A stretch of DNA of 64,000 bases. It comes from Owenia fusiformis (taxonomy: Eukaryota > Annelida > Polychaeta > Sabellida > Oweniidae). Below the pieces are notes generated by a model. That model was not told the DNA's origin and made no database searches. It worked only from the letters and a program-made list of their open reading frames with translations. Position numbers and translations under genes: made by a program. The stretch covers positions 8,377,730-8,441,729 of the forward strand of contig CAIIXF020000007.1 in NCBI GenBank assembly GCA_903813345.2, given 5' to 3'. Within the stretch, counting starts at the first letter, position 1. Every line of letters begins with the position of its first letter. Of this stretch, positions 62,101 to 64,000 are shown piece after piece.

Positions 62101-62367
62101 GAAGTATTCAACTTGCAGAGATGGTCCACTTAACAGGTTTCACTGTATATGTAAATGTATGTCTCTTTCTAGTTATTATTTATTTATTTTTTATTGTTCC
62201 AGAAGGTAGCCTGGAGCTACAGGTTGTGACATCACACAAGAATGACACGTCTAAAGTGATACGTAATCTTCTACCATATACCAACTACTCGATTTACGTA
62301 GTTGCATATTCCCGCACAGATGCAGGGGAAGAAACACTACCAATTGTCGTAGCAACATCTGAAAATG
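17110..62367 (+). CDS. PRTG: protogenin-like receptor, DCC/IGDCC family, 5' part (9 exons, 511 codons)
   Basis: The exons are 17110-17176, 27965-28282, 47922-48075, 50860-50993, 53033-53161, 53719-53865, 59100-59251, 59599-59866 and 62203-62367, all with GT-AG borders and matching phases. The product starts with a signal peptide (1-22), then Ig1 (Cys54, Trp69, Cys109), Ig2 (Cys154, Trp167, Cys204), Ig3 (Cys252, Trp264, Cys298), Ig4 (Cys340, Trp352, Cys393) and FN3-1 (about 417-511; Trp437, Tyr485). Four Ig domains then FN3 is the DCC/neogenin/protogenin plan. IAHSVHY, YVVAY and GRFTCKASG resemble protogenin more than DCC. Sequons occur at Asn77, Asn85, Asn239, Asn470 and Asn484. It is a single-pass cell-surface receptor by family; ligand unknown. 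The 3' part lies outside the window. Confidence 0.87.
17598..17754. repeat. cluster of ACCGACAATTGTCGGT palindromes, left
   Basis: The 16-bp perfect palindrome occurs at 17598-17613 and 17695-17710. A near copy is at 17646-17660 and a half copy at 17745-17754. The same motif recurs about 1.4 kb away (19058-19169), suggesting the two clusters bound one element. Confidence 0.85.
17796..17867 (+). pseudogene. tRNA-Glu-like sequence (pseudogene or SINE head)
   Basis: The A box TAGTCTAGTGG and B box GAGTTCGAATCCC sit at tRNA spacing in a 72-nt stretch resembling tRNA-Glu, followed by a T-rich tract. The two acceptor-stem strands (TCACTGG and CAAGATC) do not pair, so it is unlikely to be a working tRNA. 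Confidence 0.6.
19058..19169. repeat. cluster of ACCGACAATTGTCGGT palindromes, right
   Basis: There is a perfect copy at 19154-19169, a copy with a longer loop at 19100-19120 and a half copy at 19060-19067. The half copy and the long-loop copy are followed by CCTCTAGCGTG. Sequence between the clusters contains a diverged direct repeat (about 18030-18180 and 18733-18850, sharing TCTATCTAATGGGT and CAGGAGAAATAT). Confidence 0.8.
19379..19827. mobile_element. long inverted-repeat element, 449 bp
   Basis: Arms of about 130 bp are nearly perfect complements (TGACCTTTGAAATCGAATTA at the left end, its complement at the right). Less exact pairing continues inward around CCAATATGGCGG / CCGCCATATTGG. 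There is no coding frame and no clear target duplication. Confidence 0.85.
20600..20820 (+). repeat. dispersed interspersed repeat
   Basis: Text such as CAAGTGGGTGCAAAATTCCC and GATCTCCCCAGG recurs, diverged and reversed, at about 29540-29710, with short pieces near 23475, 26678 and 27705. It looks like a repeat family without coding potential; the boundaries are unclear. Confidence 0.5.
24357..24981 (+). mobile_element. Helitron-like nonautonomous element, copy 1
   Basis: It begins TCCCATCGAACGAAG after an A and ends TTGTCTAG before a T, the TC...CTAG / A^T arrangement of Helitrons. A CCGTCCGT-rich tract follows the 5' end, with ATGGC(A/G)GCC-type segments inside. The 3' hairpin is eroded. 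A better-preserved relative is at 45254-46037. Confidence 0.65.
26519..26665 (+). repeat. interspersed repeat with inverted copy at 44310-44465
   Basis: ATTTTGAAAAGTATACTAA, GATATCTCTGATC and CACATGGGGGAG are found reversed at 44310-44465 (CTCCCCCATGTGAGATCAGA). There is no coding content. Confidence 0.6.
26710..26870 (+). mobile_element. Helitron-like element, 5' fragment
   Basis: CCCCATCGAAGGAAGTTCG, then a CGTCCGT tract and GGCAATAACTCAAATACC match the 5' part of 24357-24981; the 3' part is absent. Confidence 0.65.
27291..27366 (-). pseudogene. tRNA-like sequence (pseudogene or SINE head)
   Basis: On the minus strand TAGTACAGAGG resembles an A box, CTGTCAC an Asp-type anticodon loop, and GGGGTTCGAATCCC a perfect T arm. 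The anticodon stem (CTCGC/TTTGA) does not pair, so function as a tRNA is unlikely. Confidence 0.55.
27965..28282 (+). CDS. PRTG: protogenin-like exon 2, Ig domain 1
   Basis: This 318-nt symmetric phase 1-1 exon (acceptor TATGTTGCAG, donor GCTG|GTAAGT) encodes residues 23-128. It holds one whole Ig fold: EPQDVIATKGQPLALNC, WTKNG, NGSLYF and DEGIYQCIAQN. The EPxDVIA start is typical of the first Ig domain in the DCC/neogenin/protogenin family. Confidence 0.92.
33735..33906. mobile_element. CAGTAAAACCTG-ended miniature element, copy 1
   Basis: Inverted ends CAGTAAAACCTG ... CAGGTTTTACTG with TA outside both indicate a Tc1/mariner-type nonautonomous element. The body repeats AGTGAACACC. Relatives lie at 48093-48240 and 61987-62145. 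Confidence 0.82.
34205..34510. repeat. interspersed repeat, inverted relative at 47590-47840
   Basis: GACGACTTTCTATATA, TTTTCTCTGACGTA and GCTGATTGGTTGAGAAAA occur reversed at 47590-47840 (TATATAGAAAGTCGTC, TTTTCTCAATGAATCAGC). Diverged copies of one family; no coding content. A poly-G run follows near 34543. Confidence 0.7.
35070..36225 (+). mobile_element. GTCCCCACCA-ended repeat element with 163-bp tandem core
   Basis: It starts with the hairpin CCCCACCACATAGTGTGGGG followed by a GTCCGTCTGT tract and ends near TTGGTGGGGACATTTTGTAC. The core contains about four copies of a 147-163 bp unit (TTTTCCGTCCTAAAATCTTG at 35642, 35804, 35967 and 36114). It is probably a nonautonomous element of the same general type as the hairpin-ended copies below. 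Confidence 0.65.
36300..36693 (+). repeat. GTCACCACC-hairpin repeat family, copy 1
   Basis: It opens TATGTCACTACCAGAAGTGG with GTCTCC shortly after and closes GGTGACTTTTTGTCATG...TGCCTCGTT. It shares these ends with copies at 50214-50610, 55083-55205 and 62395-62518. Confidence 0.6.
37855..37922 (+). repeat. short tandem repeat, about 27-bp unit
   Basis: GCAGACCCGCATGCAAAGTT occurs in about three successive imperfect units. Confidence 0.75.
38084..38465. mobile_element. GCTCACATGGTG-ended element
   Basis: Inverted ends GCTCACATGGTG ... CACCATGTGAGC enclose a GTCCGTCTGT tract and ATGGCTGCCATTTT segments, a layout shared with the Helitron-like and hairpin-ended repeats here. There is no coding frame. 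Confidence 0.6.
41045..41345 (+). repeat. degenerate minisatellite of GCTCTGTGTTCATG units
   Basis: About fifteen imperfect units of 16-25 bp around the core AGCTCTRTGTTCAT run through this stretch. Confidence 0.75.
42276..42735 (+). repeat. three tandem copies of a 153-bp unit
   Basis: Copies start with CTATTCTCTTCATCT at 42276 and 42429 and CTATTTTCTTCATCT at 42584. They share AACCATATACCAAGGTC, GTTCGTGAGACAT and GTGATGGGGAAAACCC. The minus-strand open frames here are translations of the repeat. Confidence 0.9.
44663..45085 (+). mobile_element. GGATATCCTATG element, single-arm copy
   Basis: It begins GGATATCCTATGATTTTGAG, contains the hairpin CACGAGAGAGCGAAGCGAAC and several ATATCGT(C/T)ACRATATCCTCC palindromes, and ends TACACTAAGTGTAGGAT. 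The same sequence forms both arms of the 60361-61206 palindrome. Confidence 0.8.
45254..46037 (+). mobile_element. Helitron-like nonautonomous element, copy 2
   Basis: It starts TCCCAACGAACGAAGTTCG after A and ends in CTAG before T. Nine bases before the CTAG is the 12-bp hairpin ACTCCGCGGAGT (46013-46024). TC start, 3' hairpin, CTAG end and A/T target without duplication are the defining marks of Helitrons. A (CAGT)n tract and Helitron copy 1-like GTCCGTC tract follow the 5' end. No Rep/helicase is encoded. Confidence 0.8.
47590..47840. repeat. interspersed repeat, relative of 34205-34510
   Basis: This is the reversed, diverged copy of the 34205-34510 repeat, ending about 80 bp before exon 3. 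Confidence 0.65.
47922..48075 (+). CDS. PRTG: protogenin-like exon 3, Ig domain 2 first half
   Basis: Acceptor TATTTTCAG, donor ACAG|GTAAGC; phase 1 in, phase 2 out. It encodes residues 129-179: PRFTQSPLPQTQSVPIGGIA, Cys154 in RLSC and Trp167 in FTWSLNGEPLP, the first beta sheet of an I-set Ig fold. Confidence 0.9.
48093..48240. repeat. CAGTAAAACCTG family, degenerate copy
   Basis: AGTAAAACCTGT, TTTGGTACCTCTAAAA and CTTGGGACTCTGAA match the 61987-62145 copy, but the right end is lost. It begins only about 17 nt after the exon 3 donor. Confidence 0.65.
48708..49312. mobile_element. TACCGTATTCTCTG-ended inverted-repeat element
   Basis: The ends TACCGTATTCTCTGTAATTA and TAATTACAGAGAATACGGTA are exact inverted repeats. 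An internal partial copy (ACCGTATTCTCTCCAATAAC, about 49109) lies inside. No transposase frame. An (AAT)n microsatellite follows directly. Confidence 0.8.
50214..50610 (+). repeat. GTCACCACC-hairpin repeat family, copy 2
   Basis: It begins with the palindrome ATGTCACCACCAATAAGTGG and ends GTGGTGACATTTTGTCATG followed by TGCCTTGTT. Inside, a 60-90 bp GACCTTCTCAAGGTCAAAAA segment is repeated. Confidence 0.7.
50860..50993 (+). CDS. PRTG: protogenin-like exon 4, Ig domain 2 second half
   Basis: Acceptor CTGTGTTTCAG, donor GCAA|GTAAGC. It encodes residues 180-224, with SSGILQIHEV and SDTGNYRCKAINVAGQ (Cys204), completing Ig2. A second donor (TTTG|GTGAGA) 30 nt downstream at 51023 keeps the same phase and would add ten residues to the Ig2-Ig3 linker. 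Confidence 0.9.
50994..53032. other. protogenin-like intron 4
   Basis: One inverted-repeat element (51634-52048) is present. The rest (51030-51630, 52050-53032) is AT-rich without recognisable features. Confidence 0.6.
51634..52048. mobile_element. AGGGGAGGCATC-ended inverted-repeat element
   Basis: The ends AGGGGAGGCATCAAAAGT and ACTTTTGATGCCTCCCCT are inverted. Subterminal GGGGGAGGGGG and ATCCGACA blocks also pair across the element. No coding frame. Confidence 0.75.
53033..53161 (+). CDS. PRTG: protogenin-like exon 5, Ig domain 3 first half
   Basis: Acceptor TTGTTCTAG, donor CAAG|GTATTT; phase 1 at both ends. It encodes residues 225-267: GPQNTSVSVGGTAILEC (Cys252) and GDPSPLVTWERQ (Trp264), with a sequon at Asn239. 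Confidence 0.92.
53162..53718. other. protogenin-like intron 5
   Basis: A 557-bp intron with a short diverged inverted repeat near 53498-53612 (TATGGACACCG / CGGTGTCCATA). Nothing else is seen. Confidence 0.6.
53719..53865 (+). CDS. PRTG: protogenin-like exon 6, Ig domain 3 second half
   Basis: Acceptor TTAATTCTAG, donor TTAG|GTATGT; phase 1 at both ends. It encodes residues 268-316: RSNLKILNVGLEDGGVYICK (Cys298) and the last strand. In this domain GG replaces the usual A/SG before VYxC. Confidence 0.9.
54452..54605. mobile_element. GGATATCCTATG hairpin element, short copy
   Basis: Ends GGATATCCTATGATTT and AAATCATAGGATG enclose the hairpin GATATCTGCACGAGGGAGCG ... GAGTGCAGATATC. It is a compact relative of the elements at 44663-45085 and 60361-61892. 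Confidence 0.75.
55083..55205 (+). repeat. GTCACCACC-hairpin repeat family, copy 3 (internally deleted)
   Basis: Both ends (ATGTCATCACCAATAAGTTG and GTGACATTTTGCATGTTAATG) are kept, while most of the interior present in copy 2 is missing. Confidence 0.65.
55499..55734. mobile_element. TA-flanked miniature element (Tc1/mariner-type), copy 2
   Basis: This is the reverse-orientation counterpart of 8136-8371 (GGTGATTTGAGACTTAATAC, CATCCACTGATGTA, CACTTCAGCAAATCCAGGTG), nearly the same length and flanked by TA. Confidence 0.85.
55779..56368. mobile_element. long inverted-repeat element, about 590 bp
   Basis: ACTGGTCAATACCAAG...GAAGGTAA at the left faces TTACCTTCCCTTGATACTGA...CCAGT at the right. 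Further complementary blocks (ATATTTTTAGTTTTCAT, TTTGATATTTGAAC, ATGACATGGGAACT) extend the arms to roughly 200 bp. No coding frame. Confidence 0.75.
56919..57064. repeat. palindromic miniature element, copy 2
   Basis: This is the reversed relative of 1671-1837: AATTGTTGACCTCTCCAGAG, ACTGTAAACCGAGAAACTAC and CTTCGGTC-type palindrome centre are shared. The right end is partly degraded. Confidence 0.75.
58312..58432 (+). repeat. tandem duplication, about 60-bp unit
   Basis: CTTTATACTGGTG(T/A)TTTTTCCG and GAATGTGTGAATTGATATGT occur twice in succession with few differences, indicating a recent local duplication. Confidence 0.85.
59100..59251 (+). CDS. PRTG: protogenin-like exon 7, Ig domain 4 first half
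   Basis: Acceptor TTAATTCCAG, donor TTAAG|GTGAGT; phase 1 in, phase 0 out. It encodes residues 317-367: QPRSIIRKPAYSGRFTC (Cys340) and SPPPTITWLKNG (Trp352). The RxxxxSGRFTC strand resembles the fourth Ig domain of protogenin and IGDCC proteins. Confidence 0.92.
59252..59598. other. protogenin-like intron 7
   Basis: A 347-bp intron with no features beyond its splice sites. Confidence 0.6.
59599..59866 (+). CDS. PRTG: protogenin-like exon 8, Ig4 end and FN3-1 start
   Basis: Acceptor TTTTGTTAG, donor TCAG|GTCAGT; phase 0 in, phase 1 out. Residues 368-411 finish Ig4 (EDAGYYQCMVSNVAGN, Cys393). Residues 417-456 begin the first FN3 domain (APQPPQGLRGVALSD, then VSWNRPLNN with Trp437 and IAHSVHY). 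No intron lies at the Ig4/FN3 border. IAHSVHY closely resembles the protogenin FN3-1 strand. Confidence 0.92.
60361..61206. repeat. large palindrome of two GGATATCCTATG element arms
   Basis: The two arms of about 415 bp are near-identical inverted copies meeting at 60781-60785 (…GTGTAGGATAATA / TAGGATTATCCTACAC…). Each arm matches the single-arm copy at 44663-45085. Few mismatches separate the arms (for example GATTTTTGCACG against GATATCTGCACG), so the duplication is recent or maintained. Confidence 0.92.
61206..61892. repeat. second large palindrome, TATCCTATGG type
   Basis: Outer arms of about 170 bp (ATCCTATGGTTTTGAAAAAA ... TTTTTTCAAAACCATAGGAT; CAATCCTATGG... and CCCATGGGA) pair across a T/A-rich interior. 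It includes the hairpin GAGTGAGCACAGCGAATGAG. It directly abuts the first palindrome and shares its end motif, so the families are related. Confidence 0.85.
61987..62145. mobile_element. CAGTAAAACCTG-ended miniature element, copy 3
   Basis: Ends CAGTAAAGCCTG ... CAGGTTTCACTG are flanked by TA. The interior (TTTGGTACCTCTAAAAAGTG, CTTGGGACTCTGAAG) matches the 48093-48240 copy. Confidence 0.8.
62203..62367 (+). CDS. PRTG: protogenin-like exon 9, FN3-1 second half
   Basis: Acceptor TTGTTCCAG, donor AATG|GTGAGA; phase 1 at both ends. It encodes residues 457-511, including VIRNLLPYTNYSIYVVAYSR, the NLxPxTxYxxxVxAY signature of FN3 strands E-F. Sequons lie at Asn470 and Asn484. The exon ends in phase 1, so the next exon lies further right. 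Confidence 0.9.
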
Positions 62368-64000
62368 GTGAGAATTCAATATATTCGGCTCGTTTTGCAC
62401 CATCACAAGTTGTGATATATTGACTTTTTTGTGGATGGTGCTCAGTTATCAGCCTGTGGTGCCTGTAATAAATGGTAGGAGGTGACATTTTGTATGTTAA
62501 TGACTTAATGCCTTGTTTATTCATACAGTATGGCATAACATTCCTTTAGAAAGGATAGGTATTGATATGGTGAACTGAATTCAACAATGTTTTTTTTTCT
62601 CTTAAACCAATTATTGAAAACATTCTGTAAAAAAACACGGTCCTTTATGTAATGTTGACTGATTGGCAAGTTCTTGTAAAATCTTTTGTCTAGATTATTA
62701 TTTCCGTATTTTGAGTTTGCATATCTGTGATTATGTCAACAAAGGAGTATATGATGCTGGAGGGTAGCGTTGGACATTGTTTCTTTTGATGTTTGATTAA
62801 GGTTTGAAATAGGTGGGGTTGTTTTCCTTATGGCTGGTGTATATTTAAACAGGCTCTGTAACCATTTTTGGTCATGTCCCTTTGGCACTTGTGCTTACAT
62901 CTTTATTATATTTTGTTCCGAGTTACTATGATTATGTAGGGGTATGTGTCATTACAATATGTCATACAACATTAGATTTTGCTAGCATAATTGATTTTTA
63001 CACTTGGCATACACATATTAATCCTCTTATATAAATAAACATTTGTGTTACCTGTCAATATTTGTTCAATGTATTGCTGAAACACTTCAATCCCTTGAGA
63101 GCCTAAACCATGTTTCCATTATCTGATTTACATGTATTCAATTATTATCAATGACATGAATAAAAGGGACATCTATTGTGAAAACTCTCTTTGAAAGTTT
63201 GTCCCGATCAATGAGTTCTCAGTAAAATCCCCCTGGGAAGGTCGCTACTTGAATAAGCTAATAATAGCCTATTTATTTTATTACCCATGTCCATACAATT
63301 ACAGAATATACCCATGTTAATCTTGGTGTCTGTAAAGTAGACTTTTCAGCTTTTCGGGCATTTTTGTTTACTTCCTGTATTTGTATCTCTAACCTTTATT
63401 TACACTGAGTTGGTGTTAAGTGCAGAACCTGATGAACATCCTTGAACTATTAATCTTTGTACTTTTAAACTTCACATTAGTTCACAGGAAAAGTTTTGGT
63501 ATCTCTTGATATTTTTGTAGATTTGGAGAGTGATTCATGTATGATTTTTATATTATGGACTAATCATCAGATTCAATTGTTGAAATTTAATGATGGTGTT
63601 AATTTACATCTTGGGTTACAAAAGGTGTCAAGATGTGCCTTAAACCTCATTGGAAAACCACATATTTTTTAAATATTTTTTATCCATTTAAAGGAAATCC
63701 GCAATTATGATAAATATTGGAAATAGGGAAAGTAGTTAAGCATGTTTAGCATGCAATTCAACTCTATCAATCCATGCTGAAATTTTTATAGAATGAACCT
63801 TAAATTCAAAAAATCTTTTATTTAAAAAGTTGTTGATTTACACGAGCAAGAGCATTAAAATCTATTTGAATATAAAAGTACAGTAACACATTCATATCAC
63901 ATTTCACACAACTGTTTAATACTATGAGTACAAACACATTCATCAAATTTCACAGGACCTTTAAACTATGAGTACAGTAACACTTTCTTACCACATTTTA
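62368..64000. other. start of protogenin-like intron 9
   Basis: A repeat copy occupies 62395-62518. The remaining 1.5 kb is AT-rich with no FN3-like exon that I can find, so the gene continues past the window. Confidence 0.6.
62395..62518 (+). repeat. GTCACCACC-hairpin repeat family, copy 4
   Basis: ATCACAAGTTGTGATATATT, TTTGTGGATGGT and GAGGTGACATTTTGTATGTT match the ends of copies 1-3, again with a short interior. It begins about 28 nt after the exon 9 donor. Confidence 0.6.

Larger units (their letters stand above)
59867..62202. other. protogenin-like intron 8
   Basis: The intron contains two adjacent large palindromes (60361-61206 and 61206-61892) and a TA-flanked miniature element (61987-62145) ending 57 nt before exon 9. 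59867-60360 has no clear feature. Confidence 0.65.

Noticed and set aside
63424-63480. Possible next FN3 exon after TGCAG at 63425
   Set aside because: The translation lacks FN3 landmarks (no Pro-rich start or conserved Trp) and no good donor follows at an FN3-like length.

Overview
The window is animal nuclear DNA: AT-rich, with short coding exons bounded by GT-AG introns and many transposon remnants. No exact species can be read from it. The gene families (a complete SAC3D1-type gene and a protogenin-type DCC-family receptor), introns of up to about 20 kb, Helitron-like elements and many small inverted-repeat transposons fit an invertebrate such as a mollusc or another lophotrochozoan, or a non-vertebrate deuterostome. 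There is no operon, CRISPR array or other prokaryotic feature.

Two genes are supported, arranged head to head. On the minus strand, 9236 down to 362, is a complete seven-exon gene for a 392-residue SAC3-domain protein resembling SAC3D1 (SHD1). All six introns are phase 2 and every junction keeps the frame. On the plus strand, from 17110 past the right end of the window, is the 5' part of a protogenin-like receptor: a signal peptide, four immunoglobulin domains and the first fibronectin type III domain, 511 codons in nine exons. The remaining FN3 domains, membrane segment and cytoplasmic tail should lie beyond 64000. The two genes have no evident shared pathway: the first family is linked to centrosome and mitotic function and to RNA-export relatives, the second to guidance-type cell-surface signalling.

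Layout. 1-361: downstream flank of the SAC3D1-like gene, with a poly(A) signal. 362-9236: SAC3D1-like gene; intron 3 carries nine tandem copies of its own splice acceptor plus the first 49 nt of exon 4. 9237-17109: intergenic, filled by a hAT-type element with an 8-bp target duplication, a TA-flanked inverted-repeat element, and a 3.2-kb nested inverted-repeat structure containing minisatellites and an inserted PIF/Harbinger-like element. 17110-62367: protogenin-like exons 1-9. The introns hold two Helitron-like elements with TC...CTAG ends, TA-flanked small elements in several families, minisatellites and, in intron 8, two back-to-back large palindromes. 62368-64000: start of intron 9, no further exon recognised.

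The most interesting observation is the exon-derived 66-bp array in the SAC3D1-like gene. Its period equals the distance between two copies of a 10-nt motif, one in the intron end and one in the exon, and it offers a ladder of splice acceptors some of which would add 22 residues in frame. Gene models and element calls were made by eye from splice signals, frame, and remembered family motifs; no search was run.
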